From Reticulitermes speratus (lineage: Eukaryota > Arthropoda > Insecta > Blattodea > Rhinotermitidae), in NCBI GenBank assembly GCA_021186555.1, contig JAJKFL010000004.1, positions 41,460,351 through 41,524,350 of the forward strand: DNA of 64,000 nucleotides, read 5' to 3'. Numbering within the stretch: the stretch's first letter is position 1; every line of letters begins with the position of its first letter. Below, in pieces: positions 56,801 through 64,000 of the stretch. Made by a program: the position numbers and the translations under genes. The notes beneath the pieces are model-generated. The model saw nothing but the letters and a program-made list of their open reading frames with translations. It was not told the DNA's origin and searched no databases.

Positions 56801-59800
56801 AGGCTAATTCACACATACAGGACTGTGCTGTGTTACACTGTGGCATTTTGTGAAAGTCTGCACGTTAGCTAGAAAAAGTCAAACTGTTTTAAACAGCACC
56901 ATGTTGCCCTCACACAATCCATAGACTGCCATATCTCAGTTCACACACATACAGAGATGTGCACCAACTCTGCTGTGCTGTGTTAACTGTGTCCTTTTTG
57001 TGGCAGTCTACATGGCAACTGAGACAAGCTGAACTGTTTCAAACAATGCCATGTTATCCACAGACTGTAAACCATTGTCAATAGACATGTAAGGACCATG
57101 CGTCGACTGTGCTTTGCTGTGTCCGAACATGGCCTTGAGAGGTCACTTTTCAAGTGGTAACAGTCGTGTCTTATATCTGTGAATCAAGCACAGTGTCATG
57201 ATTATTCAAAAGGGAAAGACACACACTAGCTTTTTAGTACCATGACACAGTTGGCGTACAGGAGTGCTGTATGTGTGGACTAGCCTACAGTGTTGCTGCA
57301 GCAACTGTTTAGCATGGTAACTGGGCTTACATTGAGACTACAGGCAGTACTGCTAGTGTTAAAAGTACTGTCTGTCTGTCTGTGTGTCTATCATTTCTGT
57401 AAATAGCATGGTATGTAATATATAACAAGATGGGAACGTATGTATAAAACAACATTGAGGATGATTCAGATCTTTCTGTACTGATTTAGTCTGCTAAAAA
57501 GCAGTAACGTTTAAACATGACAATTGTATATTTGTAGTTTTGCCTTAATCACCTGGCATTCAAATCACATCTTTTTTGTGCCATATTATGTTAGATTATC
57601 TATGGCCTGTGTAGTTCTACCATATTTCTTGGAATTATGTCGTAAAGGCTTGATTTTTAGGAAAAAATGCATTTGGCATGAAATGTGTGTTCTGATTTTC
57701 GCTACACCTTCTATCTGAAACTTTTCTTAACCTAAGAAGAATTCAGCAAAGTATTACCATAAATTTATGTAGGTCTTCATGTGAAGTGCCTGTTATTTAG
57801 CCCAGGGGGCACACATTTTTCAAATGTCTAGGATCAACCTCAAAATTTTAGGCATCAGAAGGGTGATAATAATGCAAATTCCATAGTGAAGACTCACAAA
57901 TATTAGGTGCCACCATACAACATTTACTTGGCATGGTGACCTGGTGCCCAGGATTTGTGCACTGCTGATTTAACCAGCATGAATTTTTTGACAGATTTTA
58001 ATGAATATCCCCAAAATAAAATCTTATGAAAATCCATCTAGTGCTAAGTGAGTTATTCCATGTACATGGACAGACAGACACATGATGAAGCTTATTAATG
58101 GTCACCATTCATAAGTTTGCAAATGTGTCTAAAGATGCAACGTTTCTGTTCCCTGTTTCCACACTACAGATGTAACATACAGCACCAAAAGATATTATGA
58201 AACTCACTGCATACTCCTGCCTATAGGTGTGGCAACCACAGTTGGCAAAGCCATGTGCAAGTATTGTGGTGGAGATTTTGGATGCGATTCAAATGTTCAT
58301 TCTCAGTTTATTTTAATTACACCCCTAAATTTCTCAATTACAATGTTATTTCTTCTTTAAATAAAGCTGTAGCCACAATATATTTTGATATTGTCAGGGA
58401 ATATAAGCATTATCCAGGCAAACACTAATAATCCAGTCATCATAAAAACAATCTGCATGCTGTTTTCCAGTATATTGTAATTTACGTCATCTCAAAATGC
58501 AGAACTTGTTGATCTGTTGTCTTTACTTCTCATTAGCATTTGAGCAGCATGTTGTCTTGTCCTGCTGTCAGGCTCAGTGTGTGTGTTGTACTAGCTGACG
58601 TACCCATTCTCCACATCCTCAGCTGTACCCACTGCCCTGACGTAGCAACTGCTGAATCTTAAGACCGATGTTATTGACATCTGAGTTTCTGGGTGCAAGA
58701 ATGTCCCACTCGCAAAGCCTGCTGTGGTCCATGAAATGATGATATATGTTTGGCAAAACTCGTGTTTTTGAATTCCTCTGTTGCTCTTACAGTACACCAG
58801 AGCGTGTTTTGAAGTTTTATAAGGCCATTGGATGGGTTAACTGGTAGTTTACCTTCACCAAGACTCAGTAAATTTTGTGCAAATTGCCCAACAGACATGA
58901 CCTTGTAAGTGCATCTGCATGTTGCTTGTGAGTTTCAGTTGTGTTGCAGACTTCCAACCAGTGTAGTACCGACAGAGCCCGCGGTGCTGGCAGGTCAGTA
59001 ACAGGTACTGTACCATCTGCCACACTCTTGTGTGACATATGTGAACAATTAAGCAGCCAACCAACAAACCAGACTCATATTTCCAGAGGTCATTATGATT
59101 GTTCAGCAGAAACAGGACCTTGGCATGTGCTGTGTTCTTACCTCTGCTTGTCAGTCGAGATGCCGTGACTGAGAACAAGTTGTTCAACCATCTCAAGCCG
59201 ACTCAGAGCTAGCCTGGGGTGGGTGCTACTAGTTAGTGGGCGACTGAGGTGCACTGGAATTATGTGGAGGTCTCTGCAACAAAATTTTGCTGTTATATAG
59301 TGTATCTTGACAGGAATGCAACAGAATTAGTTCTGCCAGTTACCATTTCACCAATGCTTCATACCAATCTGTCATCAGGGACTGGTACAGTAGGTTCATT
59401 TGAGGTCTTGGTACCAAAGGACTGTGTCTCAGCTCACTGCTGAAGCTGGTACAACTGGCCGCAGTACCAGCGGACTCATTCTCATGACATGATGATATAA
59501 GGTAAGCTGCTTTACATCCGCCTTTATGATATTGTTAGCTATGAGTTGTTTTTGTAGTTTAACCAGAAACCGTACTTTGTTGCTACATTTGTGGTAGTAT
59601 TGCAGCATGAAATAAATTAACATGGCAATTCCCATTTCAATACATGCTCAAATCTATCTGTTGCGTTAGAATCACTTGTAGATGTGTTTCTTTATTTGTT
59701 CAGATGATTTTCATACAAAATGTAAGTTGTTACTTTTACCTGACTTCCCGACAATCGGCCATACTGAGAATTGTGTGGACAGCCATGTTATGTATCCTGG

Positions 59801-62800
59801 GTGTTGGGTCTCCTGACTTGGACAGAAGTTCTGGAAGTAGACGGTCCACACTGCGGGCTACCTCAGCGGCGGTCACCCTGTCAAAAGGACATCATTATGT
59901 GTTCTGACTTTATTACATTCATCCTGGGATGGGAGTGTTGCTAGGATTCAAGGCTTCTGGGATGTTACACTGTCACTGGGTGAGTAGGCTGACGTTTTGA
60001 AGGACTGTGGTCCTTTGAAACATCAGGAACTACTCACTCACTAGTCAGAGTCAATCCCAGAAGACTTGAATCTTCAGCACCATTTAAGATGTACTTTCTT
60101 ACAGCCTGAAAGCGTTTTTTGCTATGACTGTACCTGGTTGGCACAAACTCAGCAAAGAAGAGTCTAATGGCTTCAGCTGCAAGGCTGTAGACTGCATACA
60201 CTTTGTCCCTGAGTGCTCTGTGCAGTAGGAAGATGGATGCACGAGCAATCTTGTTGGGTGAGGTGTGCTGTTGATCCAAATTGCTGTCCCCTGATACTAG
60301 AGCACGTAGCTCTTCTTTGAGCAAGCGCAGACCTTCCTCCTTGTCAGAATACTGCTTTGAATAGAACTTCTCTACCTGTAAGTAGTTTTGTGTATCATAC
60401 TCATTTGCAATAATACTTCCCACTGTTCCAAAGATCAACAAGCAAACGTTGCCCATTTTTTTGTATGCTTATGAAATATAATTTCTTACTATGAAAAAAG
60501 AGCATTGAAAAATGTTATAGTGTAATGGATACATTTTCTGCTTCAAATTTGTAAGGTTCTTTTATTGAGTTACATTCCGATAGTGGCTAGACCAGCGTTT
60601 CTGAAATGGGAGTGAATAGAGGTGCATGAAGCCTTGAAAGGGATTGAACATCCTGACAACATTCTTTTGTACATACATTTACTTTGAATTCAGTAAGAGA
60701 AGTTTTTTTGAAGTGGAAAAGTGTCTGTGTATTGCTGCATTGTAACATACAATCTGAGGCTGAACTTGAGATGCCATTGAAAAGGGATGCATGAAATCTC
60801 AAGGGGGACACGATGTTTTACGCTTAGACAGAGAGGTGCATTGACTGCAAGAAGTTCTGACATGGGAAGCAATTTTGTGGTACATCTCCATTTGGCGTAA
60901 CAGAAAAATAATAAACAAAATATGCTCACCAAATCAGTGCCAAACACAGCTATAGGCAGTACTGCTTGCTTCTTCTCTCGTTCAGTCAGTCGAGACTGGG
61001 TTGTTTCAGGAGCTGTGTCATGTGTGTTGGTGTGGCAGCTGAAATGAGATGTGATTACACATGTAGCACAGACAGATGTGTATACACATGTAGCACAGAC
61101 AGATGTGTATACACATGTAGCACAGACAGATGTGTATACACATGTAGCACAGACAGATGTGTATACACATGTAGCACAGACAGATGTGTATACACATGTA
61201 GCACAGACAGATGTGTATACACATGTAGCACAGACAGATGTGTATACACATGTAGCACAGACAGATGTGTATACACATGTAGCACAGACAGATGTGTATA
61301 CACATGTAGCACAGACAGATGTGTATACACATGTAGCACAGACAGATGTGTATACACATGTAGCACAGACAGATGTGTATACACATGTAGCACATACAGA
61401 TGTGTATACACATGTAGCACAGACAGATGTGTATACACATGTAGCACAGAAAGATGTGTATACACATGTAGCACAGACAGATGTGTATACACATGTAGCA
61501 CAGACAGATGTGTATACACATGTAGCACAGACAGATGTGTATACACATGTAGCACAGACAGATGTGTATACACATGTAGCACAGACAGATGTGTATACAC
61601 ATGTAGCACAGACAGATGTGTATACACATGTAGCACAGACAGATGTGTATACACATGTAGCACAGACAGATGTGTATACACATGTAGCACAGACAGATGT
61701 GTATACACATGTAGCACAGACAGATGTGTATACACATGTAGCACAGACAGATGTGTATACACATGTAGCACAGACAGATGTGTATACACATGTAGCACAG
61801 ACAGATGTGTATACACATGTAGCACAGACAGATGTGTATACACATGTAGCACAGACACAAAACTTTCAGAGCTATATTTCTGTTACATCATAAGAATTCT
61901 CATACCTTGGATTGAAAGATGGAAGCAACAGGATGATGGTACCAGTATATCACAAACAGAAGAAGAAATTTAAGAGGTGAAGGATTCTGTGGCAAGACAT
62001 TGATACATAAAGTTTCCAGTTGTGATAATATATGTGCCCTATTCAATTGTAAGCCAGACTTTTTCCAGTTGTTCATTGTCCAGAAATGCCCATCAGTTTA
62101 GCATCAGTGTTGTTCATGGGAGTTTGATAAATCAGGTAATGTTGCATACTGATGGAGCATATACAACATATTTTACATGAGAGAGCAGTGCACATACATT
62201 CTAAACATCCTACAAAGACGGTTAGTTGAGTTGCTGTGTTTCTTCACACTGTTGCCATATGTAGTTCAATGTGGCTGAATTTTAAGCCACATAGAATGAC
62301 TTTAGCTGACTAGCAATAAATACTACGGTGCACAGATCATAACGCCAAGTTTGAGGTGCAATTGGATTTCAGAATGTGTAGCTGCATTGCAGAAGTGCTA
62401 AGAACTGCACGTTTTCTTCAGTGTACATAAAAATTGTAGGTCAGTTCATCTTACAAATGTGTTAAATATGGTCTTATTATCATAACTGGAATTGTGAACC
62501 TTCATAAATTAAGTCTTAGACAGGCTATGGTGTGTTCCAAGCTGGCTCCTGTGTTCTATAATTACAGAAATGTGGGCAAAGAAGAGATATACCACAGCCA
62601 ATGGACATTGTGGTTACAATATCTGTACAGTGAATTGGCCATTTCTATGTAACTTAAGGGAATAATTTTAATGGTTTCAGGAACTAGGTCATAGGAATGA
62701 AAGACACAGTATTTTACCAGAATGATCCTGAGTCATCAGAATTGAAGCACTGGTGCATGGTATTTATCTCACTTACGTTTGAAACAAATGTCAGAAGATA

Positions 62801-63790
62801 GGCAATAAATCCTTTCAAAATGTGGTGGAGTTCAAAGATTTGGAAATTACATTAACAAACTGAAACTGCAATGCACAAAAAAGTTAAGAGCAGATTGAGT
62901 TTGGGAAATGTGTGCTGCCCTTTGGGCCAGAATCTTTTGTCTTAAGTTTGCTGTCTAACAATGTAAATATTAAAATATACATAACTGTGATTTTGCCTGT
63001 GTTTTATATGGGTGTGAAACCTGGTTTTTTACATTAAGGGAAGAACATAAGCTGAGGGTGTTTGAGAAAAGGGTGCTGAGGGGGATATTTGGGCTTAAGA
63101 GGGATGAGGTAACAGGGGAGTGGAGAAAACTGCATAATGAGGAGCTTCATGATTTGTACTGCTGGCCAAATATTATTGGCATGATCAAATCAAGGAGGAT
63201 ATGATGGGCAGGGAATATGGCATGAATGGGGTAGAAGAGAAATGCATGCAGGGTTATGGTGGCGAAACCTGAAGGATGAGACTGCTTGGAAGTCATAAAC
63301 ATAAATGGGAGAATATTATTAAAGTGGATCCTAAACAAATTGGTTTGGATGATGTGGACTGGATTAATCTGGCTCAGAATAGGCACGAGACATGAGCTGT
63401 TGCAAACATGGTAATGAACTTGCAGGTTCCATAAACTGGAGGGGGGGGGATGAATTTATTGTCTAGCTGAGGAACTGTTGTGTTCTGAAGTAGGTGTCTG
63501 CTGCAGTTGGTTGGTTGGTTGGTTGGTTGGTTGGTTGGTTACATATGTAACAGGAAGCACTTTCTCCTATGTTATAATTTTACTTGTATTGCAGACTTAC
63601 TGCCTAAGAGCTGGAACTGTACGTTCTTCATAAGCCTCAAAGCTTGTTCGGGCAGGCATTGCTGGACCTCCTGATGGCTTATGGCGTCTCTGTGAACCTC
63701 GAAGATTACTTTGTGGTTGCTGGTAACCATGTGGTTGTTGGCTGGTAGGACTGGTTGTCGGCTTGTCTTTTGATGCTGACATGGGACTAC
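50710..63790 (-). CDS. CEP104: CEP104 C-terminal part, ten exons
   Basis: Exons in transcript order 63790-63601, 61038-60930, 60375-60134, 59877-59740, 59273-59142, 56781-56568, 55261-55101, 52414-52269, 51986-51885 and 50882-50710 join in phase to 534 residues plus stop. Human CEP104 is 925 residues; the jelly-roll and first coiled coil must lie beyond the right edge. CEP104 acts at ciliary tips and centriole ends, binding tubulin with its TOG domain and partners such as CP110 through the zinc-finger region. Seen here: an acidic/basic linker with FEAYEERTVPALRQ, a TOG domain across exons two to six (ending LPPDDDITRRNLLYRQLF), a Ser/Gly-rich linker, and paired zinc-finger exons (CIFC, FSEEGLNIHYWRSC, RCMHCKQVVEI, CERC, CPLCH). 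A CEP104 gene implies a ciliated cell type such as sensory neurons or sperm. Confidence 0.93.
51025..51690. mobile_element. PalM copy split by a hAT element
   Basis: gctgcttgaccattgaacat, catcaggatttactcgccta and cacaatgtcatatcctagaa are interrupted by the hAT insert, then resume as ctagaagatgtggatcatca and cagcgctgctgtgaggacct. Confidence 0.7.
51122..51638. mobile_element. hAT-type non-autonomous element, 517 bp
   Basis: Ends CAGTGGTATTCAACCTGGGG and, reverse complemented, CAGCGGTATTCAACCTTTTT. Flanks tcctagaa/gtctagaa (6 of 8). Both ends continue into gggggtacg blocks. CAGNGGTNNTCAACC is a common hAT terminus. Confidence 0.85.
51885..51986 (-). CDS. CEP104: CEP104 zinc-finger exon 2
   Basis: Acceptor aattacag, donor AATC|gtgagt. 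ECEMQESYRKCERCTEAVLC and ELFDRHMSDTSCN; human ECDKKDGFGKCYRCSEAVFK. Confidence 0.93.
52150..52250 (+). mobile_element. PalM half copy
   Basis: cggactgcttgatcctgaag, ctacagtccttcgcaatgtc and gtagctacagaccacaagac. It lies within 20 bp of the CEP104 exon at 52269. Confidence 0.5.
52269..52414 (-). CDS. CEP104: CEP104 zinc-finger exon 1
   Basis: Acceptor gttatcag, donor CTGCTGG|gtaagc. MCIFCVSRYDSFSEEGLNIH, YWRSCPMLMRC and HCKQVVEIASVSQHLL align nearly residue by residue with human. Confidence 0.95.
52600..52729. repeat. Near-perfect 130-bp fold-back
   Basis: Arms of ~62 bp: aaggtaaggagagtattgtc on the left and gatactctccttacctt on the right, meeting at gattaagcttaat. The arms differ at only a few sites and by one short indel. 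It lies in the CEP104 intron before the zinc-finger exon. Confidence 0.9.
52808..55080 (-). mobile_element. LINE (RTE-like RT), damaged, carrying array M
   Basis: Read on the minus strand: INPIWNKEELPQHWKDQSVQ (RT N-terminal), ALSPLLFNVTLEYAIRKVKV, LKLSGTHRLV, catalytic VCADDVNLL (normally VYADD), TKCMFIYSEQNARHNHN, VLYACESWSITLKEQNRLRV and NRVLRGMFGTMREEVTGEWR, then MRWKGHVVHMGEKRNAYRIL and a 3' end gctgaggaact. Many stops and shifts interrupt it. Array M has expanded inside the segment between GTHRLV and the catalytic box. It begins within about 20 bp of the CEP104 linker exon donor. The family is familiar to me from many arthropod genomes. Confidence 0.9.
53664..54440. repeat. Minisatellite array M, 17-bp unit with 126-bp higher-order repeat
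   Basis: About 34 copies of 17 bp (caagccgatgtgtgcca; minus strand reads GTHRL-coding sequence) are interspersed with a 41-bp block (actcaatttcatgcagtaag, ttaacatcatcagcacagac). Block starts at 53726, 53869, 53995 and 54121 define a higher-order unit of 126 bp (one of 143 = 126 + 17). Each block codes on the LINE strand for CADDVNLLHEIE, so the reverse-transcriptase aspartate pair is present four times, plus a variant CADV at 53676. Confidence 0.92.
55101..55261 (-). CDS. CEP104: CEP104 linker exon
   Basis: Acceptor cttacacag, donor GACAA|gtgagt. RKKEILEQNKHAMVTAATGA then a Gly/Ser/Thr-rich run. Phases fit both neighbours, and RKKEI parallels human QKKEEI. Low complexity makes homology weak. 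Confidence 0.8.
55428..55736 (+). mobile_element. SINE family S1, sense copy with full head
   Basis: Head ccggtatagctcagtcggta (A box) and gaatcgtgactcaa (weak B box), then ttctccaaaatgtccagact, gggctccacccagtgtccta and the end block tgccttcatggaatggacag. PalM-like scraps (gttctggaatgtaatgtgct at ~55302, catatcccagaagactattc at ~55747) flank it, suggesting insertion into a PalM copy. Confidence 0.75.
56225..56365. mobile_element. PalM palindromic MITE
   Basis: gatgctgaagattcagatgt, tctgggatggcatggttggt, aggagttgcagacattctga face cacgcccagtgacacagcac and agaagaagtgaatcttcaga. Confidence 0.65.
56568..56781 (-). CDS. CEP104: CEP104 exon, TOG end
   Basis: Acceptor gttccag, donor ATTCAG|gtactc. 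AVRKVAERILTLVYRVNPRL and LPPDDDITRRNLLYRQLFHE are diagnostic of CEP104. A MITE starts 20 bp upstream of this exon. Confidence 0.95.
56801..57286. mobile_element. MITE with AGGCTA ends beside a splice acceptor
   Basis: Left end aggctaattcacacatacag and right end, reverse complemented, aggctagtccacacatacag agree over ~25 bp. Internal direct repeats (gtgctgtgtt, aaactgtttnaaac) are visible. The left end lies 20 bp from the CEP104 exon 56568-56781, inside the branch-site and pyrimidine region. Confidence 0.65.
57803..57967. mobile_element. hAT-type MITE, 165 bp, copy 2 (inverted)
   Basis: Ends cagggggcacacatttttca and ggatttgtgcactgctg. Flanks atttagcc/atttaacc match at 7 of 8. Opposite orientation to 42830-42994. 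Confidence 0.75.
57968..59141. other. CEP104 intron, nothing recognised
   Basis: AT-rich. Minus-strand frames at 58591-58898 do not resemble CEP104 or any protein I know. Confidence 0.45.
59142..59273 (-). CDS. CEP104: CEP104 exon, TOG middle
   Basis: Acceptor gttgcag, donor CAGAG|gtaaga. DLHIIPVHLSRPLTSSTHPR and LALSRLEMVEQLVLSHGIST match human LQIIPSYLVQPLKANSSVHL. Confidence 0.92.
59378..59445. repeat. Short dispersed repeat, partner of 4425-4492
   Basis: ctgtcatcagggactggtac, gtaggttcatttgaggtctt and ggtaccaaaggactgtgtct align with the copy near PHAF1. Confidence 0.45.
59740..59877 (-). CDS. CEP104: CEP104 exon, TOG middle
   Basis: Acceptor ttgacag, donor GTCAG|gtaaaa. VARSVDRLLPELLSKSGDPT and NMAVHTILSMADCREV align with the human VERTIPVLLTRTGDSSARLR region. 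Confidence 0.92.
59930..60085. mobile_element. PalM palindromic MITE, compact
   Basis: gggagtgttgctaggattca, aggcttctgggatgttacac, tgggtgagtaggctgacgtt face aacatcaggaactactcact and caatcccagaagacttgaat. It stops about 50 bp from the CEP104 exon at 60134. Confidence 0.7.
60134..60375 (-). CDS. CEP104: CEP104 exon, TOG first half
   Basis: Acceptor cttacag, donor ACCAG|gtacag. VEKFYSKQYSDKEEGLRLLK, ARASIFLLHRALRDKVYAVY and FFAEFVP match human WSYREDALLAV...RASVFLVRRAIKD. Confidence 0.9.
60930..61038 (-). CDS. CEP104: CEP104 exon, TOG entry
   Basis: Acceptor catttcag, donor GATTTG|gtgagc. SRLTEREKKQAVLPIAVFGT aligns with human EPLTEKNLREASSAIDVFGE. Array N begins ~12 bp upstream of the acceptor. 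Confidence 0.85.
61053..61858. repeat. Minisatellite array N, 27-bp palindrome-bearing unit
   Basis: Thirty copies of gatgtgtatacacatgtagc plus acagaca, nearly identical (single changes at ~61396 and ~61450). Each unit contains the 14-bp perfect palindrome ATGTGTATACACAT. The first unit (gatgtgattacacatg) is the diverged one and lies ~12 bp from the CEP104 acceptor at 61039-61040. The 9-codon unit keeps frames open on both strands. Confidence 0.95.
61859..62764. other. CEP104 intron, nothing recognised
   Basis: AT-rich intron without recognisable exon or element. Confidence 0.45.
62765..63475 (+). mobile_element. LINE 3' part, same family as 52808-55080
   Basis: Broken plus-strand frames read NKSFQNVVEFKDLEITLTN, LLSNNVNIKIYITVILPVFY, a GDIWA-like RRIFG block, MIKSRR-like and DDVDWINLAQNRH, then gttccataaactggagg and a terminal gtctagctgaggaactgttg. 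Antisense to CEP104. 5'-truncated and interrupted by many stops. Confidence 0.8.
63507..63540. repeat. (GGTT)n microsatellite
   Basis: Eight GGTT units about 30 bp after the LINE end, possibly grown from its tail. Confidence 0.9.
63601..63790 (-). CDS. CEP104: CEP104, first visible exon
   Basis: Minus-strand acceptor ctcttgag, donor AGGCA|gtaagt. Encodes SQRRHKPSGGPAMPARTSFE and AYEERTVPALR. An ATG at 63782 could mimic a start, but the ag just upstream and the missing N-terminal domain favour an internal exon. Confidence 0.7.
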
Positions 63791-64000
63791 CTCAAGAGAT
63801 ACAAATAATGTATCCTAGTCTGTGGTTCTTGACATGACATTTATCTTATCATATACAGGATGTTTACTCAGCAAAGTTGAACTTTGTGTGGAAATATTAC
63901 TAGTCACACTGAGTAGCACTACAGAATGTTCAGTACTAAAGTCAATGATATATATTATCATAAATATTAATTGTTATATTTCATAGACAAAATAAGTAAG

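Noticed and set aside
63597-63782. MSASKD as the true CEP104 start
   Set aside because: A plausible acceptor lies 8 bp upstream in the right phase, and the conserved N-terminal half of CEP104 would otherwise be missing. Kept as an internal exon, with some doubt.

Overview
This is nuclear DNA from an animal, almost certainly an insect. Three intron-rich host genes can be rebuilt from spliced exons with matching phases, and all three have vertebrate orthologues. Two LINE families match sequences I recall from termite and cockroach genomes, so a blattodean-like insect is my best guess. That guess rests on memory of element families, not on a search. No viral or LTR element and no prokaryotic feature was recognised.

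Host genes: (1) PHAF1 (C16orf70/MYTHO, UPF0183), + strand, C-terminal six exons at 4522-13641; the first ~150 codons lie upstream of the window. (2) NSUN2, the tRNA/mRNA cytosine-5 methyltransferase, + strand, complete in 15 exons at 23266-47490 (734 aa by my assembly), with both catalytic cysteines. (3) CEP104, the ciliary-tip TOG and zinc-finger protein, - strand, its last ten exons at 63790-50710; the N-terminal half lies beyond the right edge. NSUN2 and CEP104 converge tail to tail; PHAF1 and NSUN2 run head to tail about 9.6 kb apart. The genes share no obvious pathway.

Nearly everything else is repeats. Fourteen minisatellite arrays (units 17-69 bp, up to ~42 copies) cover about 9.7 kb, roughly 15% of the window. 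Dispersed elements include two LINE families with reverse transcriptase, a 5'-truncated LINE RNase H fragment with target-site duplications, a Tigger/pogo transposon with intact ends, and hAT-type non-autonomous elements. There are also several short TA-flanked pogo-like MITEs (called pogo-A, CAGTAAAACC ends; pogo-B, CAGTAGAACC ends; pogo-C, CAGTAAGTCC ends), two tRNA-derived SINE families (called S1 and S2) and a palindromic MITE family of about 20 copies (called PalM).

The most interesting theme is that several minisatellites grew out of transposable elements. One array amplifies the last 39 bp of a LINE ORF, one amplifies the LINE segment around the reverse-transcriptase catalytic box, one amplifies the terminus of a PalM element, and one amplifies the tRNA-like head of a SINE. 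A second theme is that arrays sit unusually close to splice sites. In PHAF1 a diverged 32-bp tandem repeat spans the intron-exon boundary, so the splice acceptor plus the start of the exon is repeated about five times.
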